A stretch of DNA of 64,000 nt, taken from positions 7,049 to 71,048 of the forward strand of contig NZ_JAUCDY010000014.1 of the NCBI RefSeq assembly GCF_030362935.1, read 5' to 3'. The notes under the pieces were generated by a model. That model worked only from the letters and a program-made list of their open reading frames with translations, ran no database searches and had not been told where the DNA came from. This stretch comes from Thiopseudomonas acetoxidans. GTDB lineage: Bacteria; Pseudomonadota; Gammaproteobacteria; Pseudomonadales; Pseudomonadaceae. Shown one piece after another: positions 9,383 to 17,436 of the stretch (position 1 is its first letter; every line of letters begins with the position of its first letter). The position numbers were made by a program, and so were the translations under genes.

Positions 9383-10978
9383 ATGAAAATCAATCTTCCT
9401 GTAGTGGATAAAGAAATCTCCTTCGCACAAGACGCACAGCTTATTTCGACTACCGACCTAAAGGGCACTATTACTTTTGTAAACGATGCCTTTGTCGATG
9501 TTTCGGGCTTTTCTCGAGAAGAATTGATCGGGCAAAGCCATAATATAGTTCGCCACCCTGACATGCCCCCCGCTGCTTTTAAAGATCTTTGGGAGACCAT
9601 TAAGTCTGGTCAATCCTGGAAGGGTATGGTGAAAAACCGTTGTAAAGACGGACGCTACTACTGGGTTGATGCCTTTGTATCGCCAATTTCAAAAGACGGG
9701 CAAACTGTTGGTTATCAGTCTGTGCGCACCTTACCGACGCACGAGTGTAAAAAGCGTGCACAGACTCTGTTTCAACAGTGGAGTAAAGCCGATAAGAAAG
9801 CTGGGGTTAGCTTTAAAAGCGGCCTTTCTATTGCCAGCCTATTAAACCTTGCAGTGTTAGTCCCCGCCATTGTTAGCGTATGTCTGCTGGCGTACTTATT
9901 TAATTGGCAAGCGGCTGCAGTAGCTGCCTCAGGGTTTACTGCCAGCGTTATAGGCACTGCTTGGGTGGGCAGTCTTATTAAAAACATGGTTAACTGCGCG
10001 AAAAATATCGCCCACAACCCAGCCATGAGCTACATCTATACCGGCATGAGAAACGATCTTGGTCTAGTGCTGTATGCATTACAGGTACGCACCTCTGAGC
10101 TACGTGCCGTTGTATCGCGACTCGAAAATACTGGACTGTATTTAGTGCGCGTTAAAGACAGCAGCGTAAGTAACTTACAGCGCTCAAAACAAGCCATCGC
10201 CAGTCAGGGCAAGATTGTTGCCGATGTGGTAATGGCTATGGAGCAGCTGGTCGCCAGCCAAGTGGATATCAGTCAATCCTCATCGCAAATGGCACAGGGT
10301 TCAGGTGAATCACAACGCATCATGCAAGCTGGACAGCAGTCCATTAGCCGTTTAATGGACTCTATCAGCAGCCTGTCTAGTGAACTGGAAAATATTAAAG
10401 CTCAAGTCCATGCCACCGCAGAGCGCAGTGTTAACATCGGCACTGTGCTGGATGTGATTACCACGGTTGCCGAGCAAACTAACCTGCTTGCACTTAATGC
10501 GGCTATTGAAGCTGCACGCGCTGGTGACGCTGGACGCGGTTTTGCGGTAGTAGCCGATGAAGTGCGTAAATTGGCTCAGCGCACCAATGAATCTGCAGCT
10601 GAAATCCAAACCATTATTGCCGATCTGCAAGCTGACACAACCGAGTCGGCACAAGCAATCGAGCTGGGGGTTCAGCGCTCTGAGCAAACCATCGAGATCG
10701 CCAGCGAAGTGGATCAAGAGCTGGGGCAAGTGGTAGAGCAGGTACGCCACATTAGTCAACTGGCACTGGCCATTGACGGCTCGATTCAAACTCAGTCCGC
10801 CTTAAGTGAGCAAACCAGGCAACGTATGCAGGAGCTGAGTCAAAGCGCTGAGCACGCAATAGCCGCAGGAGATGAGGTCGCCGCCGACAGCGACAAGTTA
10901 GGCTGGCACATCAACAACCTGAACATGTTGGCTAGGCATTTCTTGTCAGTCACGGTACGTAACAGCCAAAAACTTTAA
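9383..10978 (+). CDS. aer: Aer-like PAS-domain energy-taxis receptor
   Basis: Membrane-anchored chemoreceptor of 531 residues. The N-terminal PAS domain (about 15-120) contains the Aer signature RHPDMPP and the YYWVDAFVSP strand expected of FAD-binding Aer sensors, which report redox state or oxygen indirectly. Hydrophobic residues around 150-200 (LLNLAVLVPAIVSVCLLAYL and the following stretch) form the membrane anchor. There is no periplasmic domain. The cytoplasmic signalling domain has the standard tip LLALNAAIEAARAGDAGRGFAVVADE, so it should feed a flagellar-type CheA, not the divergent Wsp-like system. A TTG four codons earlier is in frame, but the ATG at 9383 matches the family start better. 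Confidence 0.9.
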   Translation: MKINLPVVDKEISFAQDAQLISTTDLKGTITFVNDAFVDVSGFSREELIGQSHNIVRHPDMPPAAFKDLWETIKSGQSWKGMVKNRCKDGRYYWVDAFVSPISKDGQTVGYQSVRTLPTHECKKRAQTLFQQWSKADKKAGVSFKSGLSIASLLNLAVLVPAIVSVCLLAYLFNWQAAAVAASGFTASVIGTAWVGSLIKNMVNCAKNIAHNPAMSYIYTGMRNDLGLVLYALQVRTSELRAVVSRLENTGLYLVRVKDSSVSNLQRSKQAIASQGKIVADVVMAMEQLVASQVDISQSSSQMAQGSGESQRIMQAGQQSISRLMDSISSLSSELENIKAQVHATAERSVNIGTVLDVITTVAEQTNLLALNAAIEAARAGDAGRGFAVVADEVRKLAQRTNESAAEIQTIIADLQADTTESAQAIELGVQRSEQTIEIASEVDQELGQVVEQVRHISQLALAIDGSIQTQSALSEQTRQRMQELSQSAEHAIAAGDEVAADSDKLGWHINNLNMLARHFLSVTVRNSQKL

Positions 10979-11302
10979 ACAGCACGTTCTTTTTTCGGCG
11001 GTGTGGATTATGAAGCTGGCTTAGTTGCTACCTGTTAACCAATCGCGCATAAGATGCGCTCCCACAAGGTGCGGTGCACCAAAGGCCGGCAGCGCAGCGA
11101 CTGCTTTGTAGTGACTGCTTTACTGTGGGAGCGCAACTCTTGCGCGATGGGATCTTCAGCCGGCTCAAAAACCAAGCCAACGCTAATGTCAATCGACATC
11201 ACCTGTTAACTAAAGAGCTGATAACATAGCGTTTTTCTAAATATCCTGCTGCGAGCCACTCAGCGCAGCAGCAGTTGTGAATTTTTGAGACGCACTGACA
11301 CC
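10979..11302. other. intergenic gap with an inverted REP pair
   Basis: A 324-base gap between the Aer-like receptor and the FecCD permease. It holds an inverted pair of REP elements (11042-11148). I looked for a cobalamin riboswitch, a Fur box and a TonB-receptor remnant that would explain the downstream ABC transporter and saw none. Confidence 0.5.
11042..11148. repeat. REP pair (BIME-like), convergent heads
   Basis: One REP at 11042-11066 on the minus strand (stem GCGCAT-CTT-ATGCGC preceded by TGTGGGA) and one at 11124-11148 on the plus strand (stem GCGCAA-CTC-TTGCGC). They are separated by 57 bases. Paired inverted REPs of this kind are usual in Pseudomonas intergenic regions and may serve as transcript ends. 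Confidence 0.85.
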
Positions 11303-12346
11303 ATGCAGCAAGCAATCAGCCCAGCCATTTCTTTAGCCCAGCAAACTCCAAAGCGAATTCGCATAGCTTGGCTGCTCTTGCTGGGCATCCTGTTAATGGC
11401 TGTGATGGGCGCTTTGTTGGCGGGTTCTTTTTCTGTTAGCTTCGCTGAAATCGGCCACGTCATCTATGTTCGCCTAGCGGGGATGCCACAAAGCGGCACG
11501 CTAGACACTATCATTTGGCAAGTACGCATTCCGCGCATTTTTGCCGCACTATTGCTGGGCACCAGCTTGGCGGCAGCCGGTGCGGTATTTCAGGCGTTGT
11601 TGCGCAACCCTTTGGTCTCGCCCGATATTTTAGGTGTATCCGCCGGCTCTGGCTTAGGCGCCGTTATCGCCATGCTTCTAGGTTTATCCTTATTCTGGTT
11701 GCAGGTGCTGGCTTTTCTTGGCGGGTTAGCGGCGGTTTTTTTGGTTTATAGTATTGCCAGTCTATTGCGCCAGCGCGATCCCATATTAATGCTCGTATTA
11801 GCCGGTATCGCCATCGGCACTATGCTGGGCGCAGGAATTTCCGTAGTTAAAGTAATTGCCGATCCCTACGATCAACTCCCCGGCATTACCTACTGGTTAC
11901 TCGGTGGTTTAAACGGTGTGAGCATGGCTGAACTAAGCTGGGCAGCACCGTTAATACTAGCCGCATTAACGCTGGTTTATCTATTGCGCTGGCATATTAA
12001 TGTGCTCAGCTTTGATGATGAGCAAGCCTCGGCATTGGGCATAAATGTAGCTCAAAGTCGTTGGGTACTGATTGCTGCCGCCACGCTGATGACCGCCTGT
12101 GCGGTATCTTTTAGCGGAATTGTTGGTTGGGTCGGCTTACTGGTACCGCATATTGCAAGGCTTTGGGTCGGCCCGAATATGTCGCGCTTACTGCCATTCA
12201 GCATTGTGTTGGGCGCAAGTTTTGTCCTACTGACCGATACCCTAGCACGTAGCGTCAGCGAACTAGAGCTTCCGCTGGGCGTGTTGACCGCGTTATTGGG
12301 CGGCCCGTTTTTCTTGTTTGTTTTACTGCGCAGTAATCGCCCATGA
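11303..12346 (+). CDS. FecCD-family ABC transporter permease (iron-siderophore/cobalamin/heme type)
   Basis: Inner-membrane permease of 347 residues with about ten hydrophobic helices and the FecCD/BtuC signatures VRIPRIFAALLLG and FSGIVGWVGLLVPHIAR, the latter near the ATPase contact loop. It would move an iron complex, heme or cobalamin from a periplasmic binding protein inward. The ATPase gene follows with an ATGA overlap. No substrate-binding protein or TonB receptor lies next to it, so the substrate cannot be named. The ATG at 11303 is preferred to the in-frame TTG at 11285. Confidence 0.9.
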   Translation: MQQAISPAISLAQQTPKRIRIAWLLLLGILLMAVMGALLAGSFSVSFAEIGHVIYVRLAGMPQSGTLDTIIWQVRIPRIFAALLLGTSLAAAGAVFQALLRNPLVSPDILGVSAGSGLGAVIAMLLGLSLFWLQVLAFLGGLAAVFLVYSIASLLRQRDPILMLVLAGIAIGTMLGAGISVVKVIADPYDQLPGITYWLLGGLNGVSMAELSWAAPLILAALTLVYLLRWHINVLSFDDEQASALGINVAQSRWVLIAAATLMTACAVSFSGIVGWVGLLVPHIARLWVGPNMSRLLPFSIVLGASFVLLTDTLARSVSELELPLGVLTALLGGPFFLFVLLRSNRP

Positions 12347-13104
12347 CTATTTTTTTGCGTGCTCAGCAGCTATGCATTGGTTATAAAGGCCAAGCATTAG
12401 GCTCAGCCTTTGATATTCAATTAACCGCTGGACAGGTGATTGCGTTACTGGGCCCTAATGGCAGCGGCAAAACCACTTTACTCAAAACCTTACTCGGTTT
12501 ATTGGCGCCAGTTAGCGGACAAATTCACCTGCTGGATAAAACCCTCAGTGATTGGCCCGCTAAACTCAGGGCACAACACATCGGCTATGTGCCTCAAGCT
12601 GTGCAAAGTCACTTTTCTTTTAGCGTTTTCGAGATGGTATTGATGGGTCGCAGCGCCTACCTCTCAGCTTTTAACCAACCCGGTGCCAACGATCAGAGTA
12701 TTGCACTGGAGTGCTTAGAACAATTACAGATTACACACCTTGCCACGCGCTCATTCGCTGAACTTAGCGGTGGTGAACAGCAACTGGTTATGCTGGCACG
12801 CGCCTTGGCACAACAACCGAAAATTTTAATTCTGGATGAACCTACCGCCAGCCTTGATTTTGCTAATCAAATTCTGGTGCTTGAGCATATTAATCAACTC
12901 AGAGCACAAGGTTTAGCCATTCTTATTAGTACTCACCAACCGGAACACGCCCTGCAAAGTGCTGATTATTTGGCTTTATTTAAGCAAGGCACTTTAACTA
13001 AAACTGGCACCGTTACTGAGCTGGGCACTGCTGACAATATTGCTTGGCTGTATGACTTAAGTGTCGAGCAGGTTGAACAACAGTTATTCCTCCACCCACG
13101 CTAG
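12343..13104 (+). CDS. ABC transporter ATP-binding protein (FecE/BtuD type)
   Basis: ATPase of 253 residues that powers the FecCD permease encoded just upstream; the genes overlap by 4 nt. Walker A is LLGPNGSGKTTLLK (about 34-47), the signature is LSGGEQQLV (about 141-149), Walker B is ILILDEPTAS and the switch His is in ISTHQPEHAL. Length and motifs fit the iron-chelate/B12 importer group. The gene ends the two-gene unit; no binding protein follows before the next chemoreceptor. Confidence 0.92.
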   Translation: MTIFLRAQQLCIGYKGQALGSAFDIQLTAGQVIALLGPNGSGKTTLLKTLLGLLAPVSGQIHLLDKTLSDWPAKLRAQHIGYVPQAVQSHFSFSVFEMVLMGRSAYLSAFNQPGANDQSIALECLEQLQITHLATRSFAELSGGEQQLVMLARALAQQPKILILDEPTASLDFANQILVLEHINQLRAQGLAILISTHQPEHALQSADYLALFKQGTLTKTGTVTELGTADNIAWLYDLSVEQVEQQLFLHPR

Positions 13105-13281
13105 AAAAACTTTGCCGCGCCATCAACCAGCTCAACAGATAAACTTTACTATTGCTTAAAGTTTGGTATTCGCGTGCCGAAGTATTATTGCAGCCTTGCT
13201 TGATAGCAATGCGCTACTAGCCATATACTTTACTAATTTTAATTTAATGCCAGACATAATTTAAAGGGATAGATATTATTT

Positions 13282-15544
13282 ATGCTTAATAGACTCAGCA
13301 TCCGTACACGTACCTTACTCGGTTTTATTTTGGTATTAATTATTGGCATTGGTGCTCTGCTGCCGCAGTTCCTCAATACGCTGGACAAGCAAGCCGCTTA
13401 CCACGAAAACCTCTATATTGAGAGCTTGCAGGCGGCCGTACAGGAGCAAATTGGGACTCAACGTGCACAAGCACTCAATCTTGCTGCCGCCATTGCCAAC
13501 CAACCCAGCTTGCAATACTTTTTTGCCCAGCGCGATCGTCAAGCGCTCCTCGAAGAACTTTTGCCAACCTTTAAGTACCTGCAAGAAAACGCGGGCATTG
13601 AGCAGATGCAATTTCACTTAGCGCCAGCAACTTCATTTTTGCGGCTGCATGCCCCCGATAAATTCGGTGATGATCTGTCTAGCTTTCGCCGTACTGTAGT
13701 GGAAACCAATAATCAGAAAAAAGAGATTTCAGGGCTTGAGTCTGGGGTGGCTGGTTTAGGTATTCGAGGCGTGGTGCCCGTATTCTGGGAAGGTCGACAC
13801 CTAGGTAGTTTTGAGCTGGGTTTGTCTATGCGCCAAGCGTTCGTCGACACCTTTAAAACTAATCACCATGCTGACATCGGTATTTTGCGTCCCGACGGCA
13901 GCAGCTTTAAACCGCTGATTACCACCTGGCAAGGTGACAGCATGTTCAACACCTCTGAACTACAAAGGGTGATGAACGGCGAAACCGTTAGTCAACGTCT
14001 GGAATCTGCAGGCAAACAAATTCTAGCCACAGCCAGTCCTTTAAAAGACTTTAGCGGGAACATTATCGGTGCGGTTACTGTGTATACCGATCGCTCTGCC
14101 AGTGCTGCGGCTTTTAATGATACCGTGGTAAGCACAATCATCATCGCCCTTGCGGTTTTATTTGCCGGTTTATTAGTGGCCTGGTTTATTGCACGCAGTA
14201 TTACTAGCCCTGTTATCAGACTCACCGAGGCACTGCGTAATATTGCTGAAGGCGAACAAGACTTACGCCTGCGCCTGCCTGTGGTCGGAGATGATGAGCT
14301 CACTCAGGTTGCCAAGCTGTTTAACACCTTTGTTGGTAAAGTTGAGCACACTGTTTTACGCGTACTGGAGCATCTGGGCGAGCTGGGTTCAAGAACTGAA
14401 TACAGCTTCCGTATGACGGGTGAAGCTTTTGAGGTGTCACAGACCCAGCAAGTTAAAACCCAAGAAGTCTCTGCGGCCATGAACGAGATGTCTGCTACGG
14501 CGATGGAAATTGCACAGAACGCAACCAACACCGCCGAAGCCACTGAGCTGGTCGAAACCAGTTCGGTAGAAGGCAGTAAAGCGGTTAATCACGGCAGTCA
14601 AGCGATGCTAAGATTGGCAGAAAATGTCATGCAAGCCAGTAGCAGTATTCAAACCCTAGATGAATACAGTAAAAACATTGGTTCGATTCTAGATGTGATT
14701 ACCGGCATTTCTGAACAAACCAACCTGCTTGCACTTAACGCAGCGATTGAAGCAGCGCGAGCTGGTGAACATGGTCGTGGCTTTGCGGTAGTCGCTGATG
14801 AAGTGCGTCAGCTGGCTCAGCGCTCCAAGTCGGCCACCACTGAAATTCACGAAATGATTGTGCAGCTTCAAGAAGGCGTGTCTCAGTCTGTTGCGCTGAT
14901 GGAGCAAAGCCAAGATCAAGCCACCTCAGTAGCGCAATCTTCAGAGATGATGCAAAGCGCGCTGAATGATCACCTCAGCCATTGCCCGCGTCAGCGATAT
15001 GAGCGCACAAATTGCCTCGGCAGCGGAAGAGCAAACCAGTGTGGCGGAAGATATTAACCGTAACTTGGTGAGCATTAATGACGGCGCCGTGGTAGCGGTG
15101 GATCACTCCTCCAATATCAGTTCTGCCACCAGCGATATGGGCGGCACCATTGGTGAGCTAATGTCTGAAATGCGCGCTTTTAAAGTTGATATTCCGGTGC
15201 AGGTTGAGCTAGCGATGGCCAAAAGTGCACACAGCGCTTGGCGTGTTCGCATTAGAAGCTTCCTAGACGGTCGTGCTTCATTAGAACTAAACGAAGCCAC
15301 CAGCCATAATGATTGCGATTTAGGCGTTTGGTGCCGTAGCAATGGCGCACAATTTGCCGCGATGCCTGCCTTCCAAGAACTACAAAAACCGCATGAGCGT
15401 CTGCATAAACTGATTCAGGATATTATTAAAGCCAAGCAACAAGGTAACGAACAAGACGCTGAGCGCATGTACGAGGATGTAGAGCTGTACTCAGAGGAAA
15501 TCATCGGCTTACTGAACCGTTTAATCAGCGAAGTTAGCCACTAA
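13282..15544 (+). pseudogene. chemoreceptor with C-terminal CZB zinc-binding domain, frameshifted near 14965
   Basis: Methyl-accepting chemotaxis protein split over two reading frames (13282-15057 and 14966-15544). Frame one gives a membrane helix (about 11-30), a periplasmic Cache-like domain with LHAPDKFGDDLSSFRR, a second helix (about 275-300), HAMP, and the tip LLALNAAIEAARAGEHGRGFAVVADE. Homology then jumps at about 14965 to the second frame, which carries the rest of the coiled coil (IASAAEEQTSVAEDINRN) and a CZB domain. The zinc ligands of the CZB domain are visible: His in AHSAWRVRI, Cys in CDLGVW and the HERLH pair. Comparing coiled-coil register with ordinary receptors, two bases appear to be missing after CTG at 14962-14964. 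It is either a real inactivating mutation or a sequencing error; nothing resembles a programmed slippery site. Confidence 0.85.
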
Positions 15545-15560
15545 ATTACATAGGCTTGGT

Positions 15561-16128
15561 CTTTGAACTGGCTGAAGGTCCTATCGCGCAAGAGTTGCGC
15601 TCCTACAGTAAAGTGGTCTGGTCTAAGGGTTGGACACAGTTCTGGTTGGTACGGCTCTTGTGGGAGCGCATCTTATGCGCGATTGGGGTTAATCCTAACG
15701 CCTAACCATGCAGTGATAGTCCGCATCGCCCAGAAACCTGGCTTCAACAAGCCTTGCCAGCAAACGTTTGCATAAGCTTAGCTTTTGAGCTGGCTGAAGG
15801 TCCTATCGCGCAAGAGTTGCGCTCCTACAGTAAAGCGGTCTGGTCTAAGGGCTGGACACAGTTCTGGTTGGTACGGCTCTTGTGGGAGCGCATCTTATGC
15901 GCGATCGGGGGTTAATCCTAACGTCTAACCATGAAGTGATAGTCCGCATCGCCCAGAAACTTGGCTTCAACAAGCCTTGCCAGCAAACGTTTGCATAAGC
16001 TTAGCTTTTGAGCTGGCAGAAGGTCCTATCGCGCAAGAGTTGCGCTCCTACAGTAAAGCGGTCTGGTCTAAGGGCTGGACACTGTTCTGGTTGGTACGGC
16101 TCTTGTGGGACTTGACTTGCAGGGAACC
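15561..16128. repeat. 222-bp direct repeat, about 2.5 copies, each holding two REPs
   Basis: Copies begin near 15561, 15783 and 16006. The motif GCTG(A)AGGTC recurs at 15571, 15793 and 16016, giving periods of 222 and 223. Each unit contains a minus-strand REP (15583-15607, 15805-15829, 16028-16052), a conserved linker and a plus-strand REP (15659-15683, 15881-15905). The third copy is truncated and its second REP is replaced by a degenerate hairpin at 16104-16128 (TGTGGGACTTGACTTGCAGG). Copies differ by only a few substitutions, so the duplication looks recent. Confidence 0.9.
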
Positions 16129-16132
16129 AAAA

Positions 16133-16172
16133 TTAGGCTGTGGCAGTGAATTTAAATTTGCACACAGCCTAA
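16133..16172 (-). terminator. probable rho-independent terminator of the Fe(III)-binding protein gene
   Basis: A perfect 10-bp inverted repeat, TTAGGCTGTG at 16133-16142 and CACAGCCTAA at 16163-16172, lies 28 bases past the minus-strand stop. On that strand the stem is followed by TTTTGG. The loop of 20 bases is long but AT-rich. Confidence 0.7.
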
Positions 16173-16200
16173 TCTCAGTGTTCATTACTTAATTTACTGC

Positions 16201-17211
16201 TTAACGCCAGCCAGCACGATCCATCAAGCGTATTGCTTCAGCTTGGCGCTTACCGGCAACCTCAACTGGGATGCTGTCTGCTTTAAACTCGCCCCAAGCC
16301 GCTACCACTGGATCAATCTCGGCTGCTGGGCTGGCAGGAAACTCCATATTGGCGCTTGCAAAGAAATGCTGTGCTTGCGCGCCGGTCATCCATTCGAGCA
16401 GTTTTTTCGCTGCTGCTGCATTGGGTGCGTTTTTGGTAATTCCAGCACCAGAAAGATTCACGTGAACACCACGATCTTGCTGGTTAGGCCAGAAAATTTT
16501 TACTTTCAAGTCAGTCTGCTCTTGGCTCAAACGGCCGTAATAATAGGTATTCACCACGCCCACATCGCACTGACCAGCATCAATCGCCTTCAGCAAAGCG
16601 GTATCATCAGAGAACGGTTCGGTCGCTAAGTTACCCACCCAAGCACGTACCAATTGCTCAGTTTTCTCTGCGCCATGAGTTTCAATAAAGGTGGCAGTCA
16701 GTGATTGGTTGTACACTTTTTTACTGGTACGCAAGCACAAACGGCCTTTCCACTTTTCATCAGCCAATGCTTCATAGGTGCTCAATTCATCTGGGTTTAC
16801 ACGCTCAGTAGAGTAAACAATAGTACGCGCACGCAGGGATAAACCTGTCCAGCTATCGGTGCTGGAACGGTATTGGCTGGGAATATTCGCCTTGATTACG
16901 TCTGAGCTATAAGGCTGCAAAATACCCATTTGCTCAGCCTGCCATAAGTTGCCCGCATCCACAGTAATCAGCATATCGGCTGGTGTATTCGCACCTTCTG
17001 CTTTTAAGCGCGCCATCAGCGGTGCTTCTTTATCGGTGATGTATTTGATTTGCACACCGGTTTCGGCAGTGTATTGATCAAAAACAGGCTTGATCAGGCT
17101 TTCTATTCGGGATGAATAAACAACAATCTCATCACTGGCAAAAGCCTGACCTGATACTGCAGCTGCAGTGGCTAGAGTGATAGCGGTAAGAAGGGGAGTG
17201 CGAATTTGCAT
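16201..17211 (-). CDS. Fe(III) ABC transporter periplasmic binding protein (FbpA/HitA family)
   Basis: Periplasmic ferric-iron binding protein of 336 residues. It has a clear Sec signal peptide (MQIRTPLLTAITLATAAAV, cleavage after QAFA) and the fold start EIVVYSSRIESLIKPVFDQY. The adjacent iron-ligand tyrosines are in VVNTYYYGRL. The start at 17211 is chosen because GAGG stands five bases upstream and the signal peptide begins there; the frame stays open for 28 codons further but only through the promoter region. A Fur-like box lies at 17299-17317. Its usual partner permease is not adjacent; a candidate is 30 kb away at 47174-48793, next to gcvT. Confidence 0.93.
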   Translation of the reverse strand: MQIRTPLLTAITLATAAAVSGQAFASDEIVVYSSRIESLIKPVFDQYTAETGVQIKYITDKEAPLMARLKAEGANTPADMLITVDAGNLWQAEQMGILQPYSSDVIKANIPSQYRSSTDSWTGLSLRARTIVYSTERVNPDELSTYEALADEKWKGRLCLRTSKKVYNQSLTATFIETHGAEKTEQLVRAWVGNLATEPFSDDTALLKAIDAGQCDVGVVNTYYYGRLSQEQTDLKVKIFWPNQQDRGVHVNLSGAGITKNAPNAAAAKKLLEWMTGAQAQHFFASANMEFPASPAAEIDPVVAAWGEFKADSIPVEVAGKRQAEAIRLMDRAGWR

Positions 17212-17298
17212 AGCAACCTCGGGGGTTAGGTGAGTGATGTTGAAGCGCTTAGAGTACGGTAGTGTGTTTACGCATGAGCACTTATCAAAAAACATCTA

Positions 17299-17317
17299 AA
17301 TGATAGTCAATCGCATT
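17299..17317. promoter_or_regulatory. Fur-like box upstream of the Fe(III)-binding protein gene
   Basis: AATGATAGTCAATCGCATT matches the Fur palindrome AATGATAATCATTATCATT at 15 of 19 positions. It lies 88 bases upstream of the minus-strand start at 17211, in the gap shared with bioB. Iron repression of the binding protein is the natural reading. Confidence 0.7.
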
Positions 17318-17356
17318 TGATAACACAATACGTTATCAACAAATATATCAACTAAA

Positions 17357-17388
17357 TTGTAAACCGTCACAATTCATATAGTTGACAG
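17357..17388. promoter_or_regulatory. BirA-like biotin operator
   Basis: A left half-site TTGTAAACC (17357-17365) is identical to the BirA consensus half. Fourteen bases later AGTTGACAG (17380-17388) matches GGTTTACAA at 6 of 9 positions. The spacing fits the known BirA operator pattern of two 9-bp halves separated by 14-15 bases. The right half overlaps the -35 of the bioB promoter. Use of this operator here requires a BirA with an N-terminal DNA-binding domain, which is not in this window. Confidence 0.65.
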
Positions 17389-17410
17389 ATGCATGCATAT
17401 GCCTGAAAAT
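17382..17410 (+). promoter_or_regulatory. predicted bioB promoter
   Basis: A consensus -35 TTGACA at 17382-17387 and a -10-like GAAAAT at 17405-17410 (4 of 6) are separated by 17 bases. They lie 27 bases before the bioB ATG, and the -35 overlaps the BirA-like operator, so repressor binding would block RNA polymerase. Confidence 0.6.
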
Positions 17411-17436
17411 TTCGCGTCAACCTCAAGGATGCCGCT

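Larger units (their letters stand above)
15545..16200. other. gene-free gap filled by a 222-bp tandem repeat
   Basis: A 656-base gap between the broken receptor and the Fe(III)-binding protein. Nearly all of it is the tandem repeat described separately, followed by the terminator of the minus-strand gene. Short ORFs inside it recur with the repeat unit and have no protein-like features. Confidence 0.7.

Noticed and set aside
10352..10789. 145-codon minus-strand ORF inside the Aer-like receptor gene, and a similar 147-codon one at 43946-44389 inside znuA
   Set aside because: Both lie wholly within well-supported genes on the other strand and show no domain or ribosome site.
10979..11302. Cobalamin riboswitch before the FecCD permease
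   Set aside because: No B12-box-like sequence was seen; the gap is mostly a REP pair.
13200..13213. DNR/FNR-like box TTGATAGCAATGCG upstream of the frameshifted receptor
   Set aside because: Only the left half-site is good (7 of 10 positions overall), and no -10 stands at the matching distance.
14950..14975. Programmed ribosomal frameshift in the CZB chemoreceptor
   Set aside because: There is no slippery heptamer, no upstream Shine-Dalgarno-like stimulator at the right spacing and no obvious downstream stem. Receptors of this family do not use frameshifting. Mutation or sequencing error is simpler.
15561..16128. CRISPR-like or protein-coding repeat array
   Set aside because: The unit is 222 bp with constant linkers and REP pairs, there are no short repeats with unique spacers, and ORFs inside it are short and follow the repeat.
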